A stretch of DNA of 64,000 nt from Falsibacillus pallidus. GTDB lineage: Bacteria > Bacillota > Bacilli > Bacillales > DSM-25281. The translations under genes were made by a program, and so were the position numbers. The notes beneath the pieces are model-generated. The model saw only the letters and a program-made list of their open reading frames with translations. It did not search any database and had not been told where the DNA came from. Of this stretch, positions 41,787 to 49,845 are shown one piece after another. Location: the NCBI RefSeq assembly GCF_003350505.1, contig NZ_QQAY01000002.1:186001-250000 (forward strand), given 5' to 3'. Position 1 is the stretch's first letter; every line of letters starts with the position of its first letter.

Positions 41787-42553
41787 CAAAAGGATTAAGT
41801 GAAATGGAATTAGGTACTCCTTTTGCAAAAGGGAATACAGCAGACATCTATCTATGGGAAAATAAAATCGTGAAACTCTATAAAGAACATTTGCCTGATA
41901 ATGAAGCAGCGAATGAAGCTGAGAAACAAATGGCTGCCTACTCAACCGGACTTCCTGTTCCAAAAATGTGGGATGTGGCAAAGGTGAATGGAAGGCAAGT
42001 GCTGATCATGGAGTATGTGAAAGGGGAGACGTTAGGACAACTCCTCCAGAAAAATGAGGAAAAGGCAAAATACTATCTTTCAACCTCCATTGACCTTCAA
42101 TTGAACATGCATGAGAAAGAAACGAATAAACTTGTTGATATGTCCGAAAAATTGAGACGTCAAATAGAAAATGCTCCCATTTTGACAAATGAGCAAAAAG
42201 AAGCGCTCATCAAGAAATTAAGCACCATGACCTATGAGCCAAAGCTTTGCCATGGGGACTTCCATCTATATAATGTGGTTCAATCCCTTGAAAATTTCAC
42301 CATCATTGACTGGGTCGATGCAAGTTCCGGAGACGTTCGTGCAGATGTCTATCGTTCCTACCTATTATACTCAGAAGTTTCCAGTGAATTAGCTGAAGCC
42401 TATCTGAGCATTTATTGTGAAAAAAGCGGCTTGAGCAAAACGGAAATTCAGGAATGGGCACCAATCATAGCAGGCGCCAGGCTCGCAGAGAAGGTATCTG
42501 GCGAAAATGAACAGTATTTGATTGGAATTGTTAACGGGTATATGTATAAATAA
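41783..42553 (+). CDS. APH family phosphotransferase
   Basis: 256 residues; ATG 41783 overlaps the methyltransferase stop, while ATG 41804 has AAAAGGA eight bases ahead and may be the main start. Glycine loop LGTPFAKGNTADIYLWE (about 10-26), VLIMEYVKGET hinge, Brenner motif KLCHGDFHLYNVVQ (about 152-165), IIDWVDASSGDVRADVYRSY. Kinase for an aminoglycoside-like or other small hydroxyl compound. Terminator follows. Confidence 0.85.
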   Translation: MTKGLSEMELGTPFAKGNTADIYLWENKIVKLYKEHLPDNEAANEAEKQMAAYSTGLPVPKMWDVAKVNGRQVLIMEYVKGETLGQLLQKNEEKAKYYLSTSIDLQLNMHEKETNKLVDMSEKLRRQIENAPILTNEQKEALIKKLSTMTYEPKLCHGDFHLYNVVQSLENFTIIDWVDASSGDVRADVYRSYLLYSEVSSELAEAYLSIYCEKSGLSKTEIQEWAPIIAGARLAEKVSGENEQYLIGIVNGYMYK

Positions 42554-42568
42554 ATAGCATTAAAATTT

Positions 42569-42602
42569 ACATCCGCTGTCGATGGCAGTGGATGTTTTTT
42601 TA
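42569..42602 (+). terminator. Terminator
   Basis: ACATCC / GGATGT arms with an inner CTGTC..GGCAG pairing and TTTTTTT. Confidence 0.85.
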
Positions 42603-42605
42603 TTT

Positions 42606-42641
42606 TAGGGGTGTCCTTTTTTCATTTTCGATTGTATATAG
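42606..42641 (+). promoter_or_regulatory. Shared promoter-like box, copy 1 (YvrJ cassette)
   Basis: TAGGGGTGTCCTTTTTTCAT (GTGTCC at 42611) followed by TTGTATATAG (42632-42641), 21 bp start to start. An almost identical element with the same spacing precedes the DnaD-domain gene at 52868-52898. It lies 24 bases ahead of the DUF1659 start and does not resemble a sigma-A -35. Confidence 0.7.
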
Positions 42642-42664
42642 AGTGTGAAAGGAGGTGATACGAC

Positions 42665-42883
42665 ATGGCAGAGGCATTATTGAAAGATTCCAAATTGAAG
42701 TTGATGTTCCAAGCAGGGGTGGATGAAAATGGAGATCCTGTTTTCAAGAACAAGACCCTCAATAACATCAAAACGGATTCCACTCCGGATCAATTGGATC
42801 AAGTGGCGCAGGCCCTAAAAGCTCTTTGCAGCTCTCCTCTTGTTGAGGTTGAAAGGGACGACAGCTACGACATTGAGGCGTAA
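42665..42883 (+). CDS. DUF1659 protein
   Basis: 72 residues with a textbook AAAGGAGGTGAT ribosome site. Pattern KLMFQAGVDENGDPVFKNKT then LDQVAQALKALCS is that of DUF1659. First gene of the conserved DUF1659-DUF2922-YvrJ cassette of Firmicutes. The function is unknown; in B. subtilis, YvrJ belongs to the regulon of the SigO/RsoA alternative sigma factor (established knowledge). Confidence 0.88.
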   Translation: MAEALLKDSKLKLMFQAGVDENGDPVFKNKTLNNIKTDSTPDQLDQVAQALKALCSSPLVEVERDDSYDIEA

Positions 42884-42928
42884 TAACGTTCATGAAAGCT
42901 AAATAAAACAGGAAGGAGGTGAACCATT

Positions 42929-43150
42929 TTGGCAAAATCACTTGAACTTCAATTTGTAACAGCTGACGGCAAATCAGCGAAGGTTTCGATTGACAATCCA
43001 ATCGAGCCTGTTGACACAGCTCAGGTCAAAGCTTCGATGGAGGCTATCATTGCAGCAGATGTGTTCTTCACAAATGCAGGGTCATCCTATTCAGGCATTA
43101 AGGGTGCCCGAGTAGTTGAGCGCAATGTCACGGACTACACGATTGAGTAA
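42929..43150 (+). CDS. DUF2922 protein
   Basis: 73 residues from TTG 42929 (GGAAGGAGGTGA ahead). DUF2922 pattern LELQFVTADGKSAKVSIDNP and ARVVERNVTDYTIE. Beta-rich small protein, no membrane segment. Middle gene of the cassette, 45 bases after DUF1659. The two proteins have similar size and strand pattern and may be distantly related or interacting. Confidence 0.88.
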   Translation: MAKSLELQFVTADGKSAKVSIDNPIEPVDTAQVKASMEAIIAADVFFTNAGSSYSGIKGARVVERNVTDYTIE

Positions 43151-43210
43151 TCATGGGGGCCTGTTCATTTGGACAGGCCTTTCATCATTAAGATGAGAGG
43201 AGGGAGAAAA

Positions 43211-43351
43211 GTGGACCAATTCATCCCATTTATCAGTGAGGTTGGATTTCCCATTGCGGTCACAGTGTATCTGCTTTATCGGATTGAGACTAAGCTGGAT
43301 GCGATCGTTGCCTCAATTGTCAATCTGCCTGAACGAATTAAAGGGGTATAA
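43211..43351 (+). CDS. YvrJ family membrane peptide
   Basis: 46 residues from GTG 43211 (GAGGAGGGAG ahead); the open frame reaches back to 43169 but without a ribosome site. YvrJ pattern FISEVGFPIAVTVYLLYRIE (one membrane segment, about 7-25) followed by a short amphipathic helix KLDAIVASIVNLPERI. Last gene of the cassette; terminator directly behind. Confidence 0.85.
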   Translation: MDQFIPFISEVGFPIAVTVYLLYRIETKLDAIVASIVNLPERIKGV

Positions 43352-43354
43352 ATA

Positions 43355-43391
43355 AAATCCTTCGCCATTTTCTAGGGCGAAGGATTTTTTT
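43355..43391. terminator. Terminator of YvrJ cassette
   Basis: AAATCCTTCGCC / GGCGAAGGATTT perfect 12-bp arms with T-run; also placed to stop the convergent STAS gene. Confidence 0.92.
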
Positions 43392-43403
43392 CGTAGGAAT
43401 ATA

Positions 43404-44228
43404 TTATGAAAGGTATAAGCGCAATGTTTCTTGCAGTGTTCCTTTTGTTTCAGCTTTTTTATCGAACGTGATGCCAGCGTGGACCATCTTTCTTGTGAGT
43501 TCTGGACGCATACCCGAAATGATGGCTTTGCATCCCATCATATTGACCCCCGTCAGAACTTTTTGGAAATGGTCCATGACATCCAATTCCATATCGGCTA
43601 CCCCGGATAGATCGATAACCAATGTCTGTACCTGCTGTGCAGAAATATCCATCAGTGCTTTTTCTTCGATTGTCTGCATTCGGTAAGTGTCGATGGAGCC
43701 GATTAAAGGGAGTACTGCCACAGTTGGGCTGACAGGAATGATTGGAACAGAAAGGTGTTCCACAAGCTTTCTCTGTTCGTTGATCATTTCATCTTTATAG
43801 GTTGAATAATTTAGGAAAAATCCATTCAAGAAATCATCAATGCCATCATTGATTTTTTTCTCAAGTGCATAGAATTCTTCTTGGGTAGGGACGATGTCGT
43901 TCAAAGTCTCCCATTTATAATTGAATTCCCAGAGTGTCCTTCGAATCGCCTGGACCCATTCTAGTTTGAACGCAAGTGTCAGATTGTGCTGAGCCCATGC
44001 AATTCCTTCCTGACGTGCAAATGCTGCCAATTCTGCATCTCTTTCCTCGATAACATTCAAAGCAAGTGTTTCTGCATTTTTCAAAAGATCTATATTGCCT
44101 TTCAAAAGGATCTCATTGATTTTTGAAGCAACATTAACCGCTTCAGATAAGAGTTTTTCTTGAAATTTTCCCCTGTTTTCAATAATAAATTGAGAGATAT
44201 TTGCACAATTTTGAAATGTTGCGTTCAT
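43404..44228 (-). CDS. RsbR-like STAS protein lacking one phosphoacceptor Thr
   Basis: 274 residues from ATG 44228 (GAGGAG ahead). N-terminal helical sensor region (about 1-150) and C-terminal STAS (about 158-270). The first STAS Thr position is kept (PLIGSIDTYRM) but the second, DLSGVPxxDT in RsbR, reads DLSGVADMELDVMD, so no Thr or Ser is there. Compared with the paralogue at 1153 it should respond differently to RsbT kinase. Alternatively it has a role outside the sigma-B stressosome. Confidence 0.8.
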   Translation of the reverse strand: MNATFQNCANISQFIIENRGKFQEKLLSEAVNVASKINEILLKGNIDLLKNAETLALNVIEERDAELAAFARQEGIAWAQHNLTLAFKLEWVQAIRRTLWEFNYKWETLNDIVPTQEEFYALEKKINDGIDDFLNGFFLNYSTYKDEMINEQRKLVEHLSVPIIPVSPTVAVLPLIGSIDTYRMQTIEEKALMDISAQQVQTLVIDLSGVADMELDVMDHFQKVLTGVNMMGCKAIISGMRPELTRKMVHAGITFDKKAETKGTLQETLRLYLS

Positions 44229-44403
44229 GTAAGGTACACTCCTCAAAAAAGGTTCTATTTAATAGTATATATTAACTATTCTCATCTACCCTTTATTCTC
44301 CTCCTTTAAACATAAAAAAATGTGAAATTTTCATTAAAGCTGAAAAAAGTTTTTTTCGATATAATGGGAAAGGAGCTTTAAACGAAAGGATTTGTTTGAC
44401 ATC

Positions 44404-44790
44404 ATGAAAAGAGCCATTTTATTTTTATGGCAAATTGCATTGATATCCGCTATTTATCTCGTATCAGTTTTTATCGTAAAATCACTGCATATCCCTGTTC
44501 CTGCGGGGGTCTTTGGCATGGTCCTATTATTCGCCCTGCTATCAACGGGTATCATTAAGCTAGAATATATTTCTATAGGGGCAGGATTCTTGAATAAGCA
44601 TTTGGGATTCTTTTTCATTCCTATAGCAGTTGGGCTGATGAATGAAGGAACTCTTGTGAGGGAAATGGGCACCCAATTGTTCTTGATGATCTTCGGCAGT
44701 ACGATCATTGGGCTCCTCATCACAGCTGGATTGACTCATTTTTTATCCAAGAAGGAGGGGAAGCAGCATGCACCTTCTAACATGGATTGA
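44404..44790 (+). CDS. cidA: CidA/LrgA holin-like protein
   Basis: 128 residues from ATG 44404 (TTG 44392 is the other option). Four membrane segments with LHIPVPAGVFGMVLLFALL, LEYISIGAGFLNKHLGFFF and IAVGLMNEGTLV, the LrgA/CidA signatures. In Bacillus and Staphylococcus the CidAB/LrgAB pair is linked to cell-lysis control and pyruvate/acetate handling under overflow metabolism. It overlaps the next gene by 23 bases. No LytTR/LysR regulator is adjacent. Confidence 0.88.
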   Translation: MKRAILFLWQIALISAIYLVSVFIVKSLHIPVPAGVFGMVLLFALLSTGIIKLEYISIGAGFLNKHLGFFFIPIAVGLMNEGTLVREMGTQLFLMIFGSTIIGLLITAGLTHFLSKKEGKQHAPSNMD

Positions 44791-45451
44791 AATTATTTTA
44801 ACCATCTTAGTCTATATCGGGGCAAGATTTGTATCTCAAAAAGTGAAATCGCCTCTGACGACACCGATATTCACTTCAACAGCCGTCATCATTCTGATTT
44901 TCTTATTGTGTCATATTTCATATAAAGCATACAGTGAAGCCAATCGCATCATATCATCTATGCTTGGACCCGTAACAGTAGCGTTAGCAGTTCCTATCTA
45001 TCAGAATCGTAAATTGATCAGAAAACGGATGCTTCCTGCTGCAGCAGGGCTGTTGATCGGAACCATTTCTACGATCCTGACAGCTGTATGGTTTTCTATT
45101 TGGCTTGGACTGCCTGAAAAAATCCAGGCAACCGCGGCTGTCAAAGCAGTCTCCACTCCTGTTGCCATCCAGGCTGCGTTGTTAATTGGAGGAGACCCAT
45201 CCCTTGCAGCAGCTTTTGTCATCACTGCCGGCATCATCGGGGCTGTGTTCGGACCGTTTATCTTATCTAAATGCAAAATTACGGATCCTTTTTCAAGAGG
45301 ACTTGGCATCGGAACCGTCTCCCATGCCATCGGGACAAGCCAAGCCGGGATGGAAGGACCGATTGAAGGGGCAGCATCAAGTGCGGCCATGGGTCTTGCT
45401 GCCATGATCACCGCCATCATCCTGCCATGGCTGTATCCGTTGATTTCTTAA
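44768..45451 (+). CDS. cidB: CidB/LrgB family protein
   Basis: 227 residues, six or more membrane segments; LrgB signature LPEKIQATAAVKAVSTPVAI, GIIGAVFGPFIL and SHAIGTSQAGMEGPIEGA. Partner of CidA; overlapping frames imply coupled synthesis. GGAGGGG precedes ATG. Confidence 0.9.
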   Translation: MHLLTWIEIILTILVYIGARFVSQKVKSPLTTPIFTSTAVIILIFLLCHISYKAYSEANRIISSMLGPVTVALAVPIYQNRKLIRKRMLPAAAGLLIGTISTILTAVWFSIWLGLPEKIQATAAVKAVSTPVAIQAALLIGGDPSLAAAFVITAGIIGAVFGPFILSKCKITDPFSRGLGIGTVSHAIGTSQAGMEGPIEGAASSAAMGLAAMITAIILPWLYPLIS

Positions 45452-45500
45452 GGTTTTGAGCATAAGATAGTAAAAGATGATTTGACCTAGGAGGAATACA

Positions 45501-45986
45501 ATGAAAATAGCAGATCTTATTACATCAAGAAGAAACATTAAGAAATTCAAGCCAGATCCACTAGACAAAAATAAAGTATTGGAATGGCTCGATGCAGCGT
45601 CATGGGCGCCAAATCATAAAATGACAGAACCGTGGGAAATCCTGTTCGTCGGACCTGAAACTAGAGCAGAGATTAACCATAAAATAGATTTTGGCGGTGC
45701 TCCCGTCGTCATGGTTATCCTTTCTAAAAAAGGAAAGACAGAAGTCGAAAGAGAAGAAAACATGGCTGCCACAGCCTGCTTTATCCAAAACTTCATGCTT
45801 GCTGCCTGGTCTGAAGGAGTGGGAACGTTCTGGTCTTCTGCAGCTGCTTCAAAGCGCAGCCGCGACATATTGAATATCTCAGACGAATATGATGTAGTCG
45901 GCGTCATCTCAGCCGGATATCCCGAAGAAATTCCGGAACCAAAGCCAAGAACTCCGATCAGCCAAAAAATAAAAGAATTATCATAA
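45501..45986 (+). CDS. Nitroreductase family protein
   Basis: 161 residues, short type. FMN-binding ITSRRNIKKFKPDPLDK (about 8-24), WAPNHKMTEPWEILFV and EGVGTFWSSAAASKR, ending GYPEEIPEPKPRTPI. Flavoenzyme reducing nitro compounds, quinones or similar with NAD(P)H. Monocistronic with terminator; TAGGAGGA precedes ATG. Confidence 0.9.
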   Translation: MKIADLITSRRNIKKFKPDPLDKNKVLEWLDAASWAPNHKMTEPWEILFVGPETRAEINHKIDFGGAPVVMVILSKKGKTEVEREENMAATACFIQNFMLAAWSEGVGTFWSSAAASKRSRDILNISDEYDVVGVISAGYPEEIPEPKPRTPISQKIKELS

Positions 45987-45991
45987 AAATG

Positions 45992-46022
45992 AAGCTCCCT
46001 GTTACGTCGGGGAGCTTTTTAT
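45992..46022 (+). terminator. Terminator
   Basis: AAGCTCCC / GGGGAGCTT arms and TTTTT. Confidence 0.87.
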
Positions 46023-46126
46023 TATTATATTCGAAAAATTAAAATAATTAATTTGATTACAAGGAAACTCTCATACTATCTTACTATTATCAGATTTTCT
46101 GCAAATTCTGATTGTTTAACCCTTAA

Positions 46127-46155
46127 ATATTTACTATTATTAAAATAGTAAATAT
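46127..46155. promoter_or_regulatory. AT-rich palindrome upstream of amino-acid permease
   Basis: ATATTTACTATT (46127-46138) and its exact inverse AATAGTAAATAT (46144-46155) with a five-base centre. The half-site TTACTATT recurs at 46081 and 46161, so four half-sites lie within 90 bp ahead of the permease. Looks like a multi-site operator for an unknown regulator. Confidence 0.55.
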
Positions 46156-46210
46156 TATTTTACTATTGTTTTAAAAAGTACATATCGAGCAAGGAAAGGG
46201 AGGAAATGGT

Positions 46211-47596
46211 GTGGAAAATAAAGAATTGAACAGGGGATTGAAATCCCGCCATATTCAAATGATCGCCCTTGGGGGAACGATAGGGGTAGGTCTGTTTATG
46301 GGATCCGCCAGCACGATTCGCTGGACAGGACCATCTGTCATGCTGGCGTATGCCTTGGCAGGAATCTTCATCTTTTTCATCATGCGCGCGATGGGGGAGA
46401 TGCTTTATGTCGAACCGAGCACAGGTTCTTTTGCGACATTCGGCTACAAGTATATCCATCCGCTTGCCGGCTACCTGACAGCATGGAGCAATTGGTTCCA
46501 ATGGGTGGTTGTAGGGATGTCTGAAATTATTGCTGTAGGCGCTTACATGCAATATTGGTTCCCGGATCTGCCTGCATGGATCCCGGGGCTGATTGCACTG
46601 GTTCTACTCGGTGCTGCGAACTTGATCTCGGTAAAATCATTCGGTGAATTTGAATTTTGGTTCGCTCTCATCAAGATTGTCACAATTATTTTGATGATCA
46701 TTGCTGGCTTTGGACTTGTCTTTTTCGGCATCGGCAACGGGGGGAACGCCATCGGCATCTCTAATCTTTGGACACACGGCGGCTTTTTTGCCGGAGGCTG
46801 GAAAGGATTCTTCTTCGCCTTGTCGCTAGTCATCGGTGCTTACCAAGGAGTAGAACTGATCGGTATCACGGCAGGGGAAGCTGAAAATCCGAAGAAAACG
46901 TTGAGAAATGCCATTCAAAGCATCATCTGGAGAATCCTTGTCTTTTATATCGGGGCGATTTTTATCATCGTTACCGTCTATCCATGGAATGAACTGAGCT
47001 CCATTGGAAGTCCGTTTGTCGGTACATTTGCTAAAATCGGCATCACGGCAGCAGCAGGATTCATTAATTTTGTTGTCATTACAGCCGCTCTTTCCGGCTG
47101 CAACAGCGGCATCTACAGTGCTGGAAGGATGCTTTACACACTTGGTGTCAATGGACAGGCGCCGAAGTTTTTCAAAAAGGTTTCGTCCAGCGGCGTTCCA
47201 CTTGTTGGGACAATCGGGGTTCTCGCAGGTTTGGTGATCGGTGTTATTCTTAGCTACATTGCACCTGAAAATCTATTTGTCTACGTATACAGTGCAAGCG
47301 TACTTCCGGGGATGATTCCTTGGTTTGTCATCTTGATCAGCCAAACGCGCTTCCGCAAATTGAAGACGGATAAAATGGGGAATCATCCGTTCAAGATGCC
47401 ACTCGCTCCACTGACAAACTATTTAACGATTGCTTTCCTGCTAGTGGTTTTGGTGGGAATGTGGGTAAATGAGGATACACGCATTTCTTTGATTGCGGGA
47501 ATTGTTTTTCTGGGATTGGTTGTCATTAGTTATTATGTATTTGGAATCCATAAAAAAACACCGATTGATGCAGATAATGAAGATGAAGTTGCATAA
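46211..47596 (+). CDS. Amino acid permease (APC superfamily, AAT family)
   Basis: 461 residues, 12 membrane segments. Family signature at the N terminus [20 protein letters not shown] (about 9-28), [25 protein letters not shown] and [13 protein letters not shown]. It imports amino acids with protons; the AAT family includes GabP, RocE, AapA and YtnA, and I cannot choose among substrates. GTG start with AAAGGGAGG ahead. A multi-site palindrome lies in the promoter region. Confidence 0.92.
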   Translation: MENKELNRGLKSRHIQMIALGGTIGVGLFMGSASTIRWTGPSVMLAYALAGIFIFFIMRAMGEMLYVEPSTGSFATFGYKYIHPLAGYLTAWSNWFQWVVVGMSEIIAVGAYMQYWFPDLPAWIPGLIALVLLGAANLISVKSFGEFEFWFALIKIVTIILMIIAGFGLVFFGIGNGGNAIGISNLWTHGGFFAGGWKGFFFALSLVIGAYQGVELIGITAGEAENPKKTLRNAIQSIIWRILVFYIGAIFIIVTVYPWNELSSIGSPFVGTFAKIGITAAAGFINFVVITAALSGCNSGIYSAGRMLYTLGVNGQAPKFFKKVSSSGVPLVGTIGVLAGLVIGVILSYIAPENLFVYVYSASVLPGMIPWFVILISQTRFRKLKTDKMGNHPFKMPLAPLTNYLTIAFLLVVLVGMWVNEDTRISLIAGIVFLGLVVISYYVFGIHKKTPIDADNEDEVA

Positions 47597-47604
47597 GAAA
47601 CAGA

Positions 47605-47637
47605 AAAGACTCAGGGAATCAATCCGTGAGTCTTTTT
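47605..47637. terminator. Bidirectional terminator
   Basis: AAAAGACTCA / TGAGTCTTTT arms between convergent genes. Confidence 0.88.
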
Positions 47638-47959
47638 AAAATGTATCTACAATTGTCTTTATATCTATATTAGCCAATGACTTTGCGTCTTCATAGGAAA
47701 CGGGGAATTTACTTACCCAGTTGTTGTAGACTCTGGTTAAGTATGTCCGGTTATAAACCTTACCGGCAAATTCGTTATAAAAATACAGCAGCAGGACGTT
47801 TACGACAATATCCGGGAGCTGTTTCCTTGTTTCGATGCCCTTGAACGAAATGATGTCGATGCCCTTCGGCTGATTGCCAGTGGCATATTGAAAAATTTCA
47901 GCAGGCGTTTTCGCAAGGCACAATTGTCTCAACTCTGATTCATTCGTAAAGAAGCCCAC
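47636..47959 (-). CDS. DnaB/DnaD-like domain protein, stand-alone
   Basis: 107 residues from GTG 47959 (AGGGG ahead). ELRQLCLAKTPAEIFQYATG followed by DIVVNVLLLYFYNEFAGKVY and TYLTRVYNNWVSKFPVSYED matches the pattern of the DnaB/DnaD C-terminal domain of Bacillus helicase loaders (GVVNVLIDY.., KIxxxW, TxxEA). Only this domain is present; the long N-terminal part of DnaB is absent. Fold assignment is from pattern memory and moderate. Confidence 0.5.
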   Translation of the reverse strand: MGFFTNESELRQLCLAKTPAEIFQYATGNQPKGIDIISFKGIETRKQLPDIVVNVLLLYFYNEFAGKVYNRTYLTRVYNNWVSKFPVSYEDAKSLANIDIKTIVDTF

Positions 47960-48442
47960 ATTATTACCCCTATCATGTTGCAGATTTTCTCTCTTTAGAA
48001 AAGTTTTCTAGTTTCTTAGTTTAATTTAACCATAAAGTCTATCATTTGGATAGGGGTTAGGGCAAGTTGTAACATGATTAAAATAATTGAAGATATAGTG
48101 AAAAGGGTTGTATTTGATAGATTGGGGTTTCTGCGGGCGGTGGAAATGATGTCAAAACGGGGGAAATATCGTCATCATTATTTCTCAGGAAAGCGCAGGA
48201 TGTGACAGGTGCCGTGCGGTTAAGGTCGAATCATGTATTCTAGAGAGGAAAAGTGGAGAAAGAGAGCGGAATTTGAATTTTTCGGAGGAGTATTTTCCTA
48301 TATGTTTGTTGATCTGAATCCTGCCAATTTCCTATGTGGAATGATTTTGGAGGGAGTTTCCCATGTTGTATTTCCATAGAGGATTAGCCAATCTGGTTGT
48401 CGAATAAGAAATAGACCGGAAATGGGAGAAGGGGGATTGAAA
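47960..48442. other. Intergenic region, little recognised
   Basis: AT-rich promoter side near 48000, then GGATGTGACAGGTGCCG (48197-48213), a degenerate trace of the GTGACAGGCACC dispersed repeat. No convincing gene or RNA seen. Confidence 0.4.
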
Positions 48443-48892
48443 ATGTCTGCACAAACATTTGTATATGCTACATACATAGCAGCTTCGAAAGAACAGGTCT
48501 GGGATGCTTTGACTAATGGAGACATCACGGAGCAATATTTCTTTGGAACAAGGGTGGAGTCTGAATGGACAGAAGGATCTGATGTCAACTATTACCGCGA
48601 AGGGCAGGTATGCGACTATGGATCAGTTTTGAAGTGTGATCCATACAAACTTCTATCGTACACGTGGATCAATTCGTCTGATAAATATCCCCGTACAAGC
48701 CCGACGGTTGTTACATTTAAATTTCAGCCGATGGGAGAGGCTGTCAAACTGACTCTAAAGCATGAGAATCTCCTGGAAACCGACTACATTGAAGATGAAG
48801 ATACGTTCGTCGGCTTCAACAATGGATGGCCGGCGATCCTCAGTAACTTAAAGACGTTTTTGGAGACGGGGAAAGTATTGAATCTAATGTAG
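48443..48892 (+). CDS. SRPBCC/AHSA1 domain protein
   Basis: 149 residues from ATG 48443 (GAAGGGGGA ahead; ATG 48422 would add seven). Helix-grip START-like fold pattern: FVYATYIAASKEQVWDALTN, YFFGTRVESEWTEGSDVNY, LLSYTWI, TLKHENLL and a C-terminal GWPAILSNLKTFLETGK helix. AHSA1-type proteins are small-molecule or Hsp90-related binders; many lie with ArsR regulators, but none is adjacent here. Confidence 0.85.
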   Translation: MSAQTFVYATYIAASKEQVWDALTNGDITEQYFFGTRVESEWTEGSDVNYYREGQVCDYGSVLKCDPYKLLSYTWINSSDKYPRTSPTVVTFKFQPMGEAVKLTLKHENLLETDYIEDEDTFVGFNNGWPAILSNLKTFLETGKVLNLM

Positions 48893-48906
48893 GAAATATA
48901 TTAAAG

Positions 48907-48946
48907 CGGTCGCATGGGGAATAAATCGTGCGGCCGATTGTTTTTT
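48907..48946 (+). terminator. Terminator
   Basis: CGGTCGCA / TGCGGCCG arms and a T-rich tail. Confidence 0.8.
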
Positions 48947-48950
48947 GGAC

Positions 48951-49158
48951 AGGTATGATTGGTTTGTGCCCGCGCACGTGTGTATTCCACGGTAAAGGGG
49001 ATAAAAACTACCTTAACGTGCCCTTGCGAGTATACATTCCACGGTAAAGGGAACAAAAACTTCCGGAACGTGACCGTTCACGTGTACATCCAGCGATAAA
49101 GGGAACAAAATCTTCCGATACGTAACTCTCCGAAAGCACTTCCTACAATTAAGGGAAC
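48951..49158. repeat. 52-bp tandem degenerate repeat, four units
   Basis: Units 48951-49002, 49003-49054, 49055-49106 and 49107-49158, each ending in (G/C)GGTAAAGGGAAC-like sequence; the GGG triplets fall at 48997, 49049, 49101 and 49153, exactly 52 bp apart. A second conserved word, AACGTG, sits near the middle of each unit. No open frame is conserved. Confidence 0.88.
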
Positions 49159-49309
49159 AATAGGTTCTCAATCATTCTCACGCAAGAGAGCAACAGCCAA
49201 AATTGATGCATATGCGAATCAATCCGGCAACGGAATACGCATCCAGATATCCACGAAAAAACAGACGAATCGCTGCATGCAATCCGCCTGTCGTCATTCA
49301 ACTGTCATC

Positions 49310-49426
49310 TCAGTCACTGCCATCACTCTCATCGCTGCGTTCTTCTCGGTCTATCGGCCGGTTGATTTCATTTGCCAGTTCATCTAAAAATTCATCCGAT
49401 AGAAGGGGCTTTTTTTCTTTTTTCAT
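49310..49426 (-). CDS. Small acidic protein of 38 residues
   Basis: TTAGGAGGA seven bases ahead of ATG 49426. The sequence begins MKKEKKPLLSDEFLDELANE and ends in an acidic Ser/Asp tail (DESDGSD). Coding-like, helical middle. No homologue recognised. It lies in the spacer between the 52-bp repeats and the c-di-AMP riboswitch, on the opposite strand to kimA. Confidence 0.55.
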   Translation of the reverse strand: MKKEKKPLLSDEFLDELANEINRPIDREERSDESDGSD

Positions 49427-49561
49427 GGTCATTCCTCCTAAGGTTTGTTTTTCTATTCTGATCAGCATTTTTCACAAAATTTATTTTTGCTATACCTCTT
49501 AAAAAAATGATTTACTTTTTCGAAGGACGGGAGTATTATTATCACAGTTTCAAATTTCTAA

Positions 49562-49766
49562 TTCGCTGAAACCATCAGGTGCGGGGGAACCATTCAAGGG
49601 ATCGATGTGTTGATCCATGGGGTGAATCCTTTTAAGGTAGGGCTACTCATTGGCCCGAATCCGTCAGCTAACCTCGTAAGCGTTAGATTGAGAAGGAAGG
49701 TGAAGCTTGTGACTAGGTCTCTACTATGTCCACAGGTCTTTTATGATGGCTTGTGGGCATTTTTTT
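49562..49766 (+). promoter_or_regulatory. c-di-AMP riboswitch (ydaO/yuaA motif) with terminator
   Basis: ydaO hallmarks: TTCGCTGAAACCATCAGGTG, GGGGGAACC, GGGGTGAATCC, TAGGG, GGCCCGAATCCGTCAGCTAA and ACCTCGTAAGCG (49562-49683). Terminator TGTCCACA / TGTGGGCA (49728-49760) with seven T. Cyclic di-AMP binding favours termination, so KimA is made when c-di-AMP (and cell potassium) is low. Confidence 0.93.
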
Positions 49767-49845
49767 GTGAAAAAAGAGAGCCGATGCATCAAACATTCAG
49801 AAAGATTCAAAGCTACATACTACTTAGGCGGGTGCATTCAAATTG

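Noticed and set aside
42929-43150. DUF1659/DUF2922 cassette as a toxin-antitoxin pair
   Set aside because: Two small genes in tandem, but both match known conserved DUF families that occur with YvrJ, and neither shows toxin or antitoxin motifs.
45001-45420. Minus-strand frame opposite cidB
   Set aside because: Shadow of a highly regular Ala/Gly-rich membrane protein; no start signals.
49203-49502. Plus-strand frame of 99 codons upstream of the c-di-AMP riboswitch
   Set aside because: No ribosome site, Ser/Arg-rich shadow composition, and it is antisense to the better supported 38-residue acidic gene.
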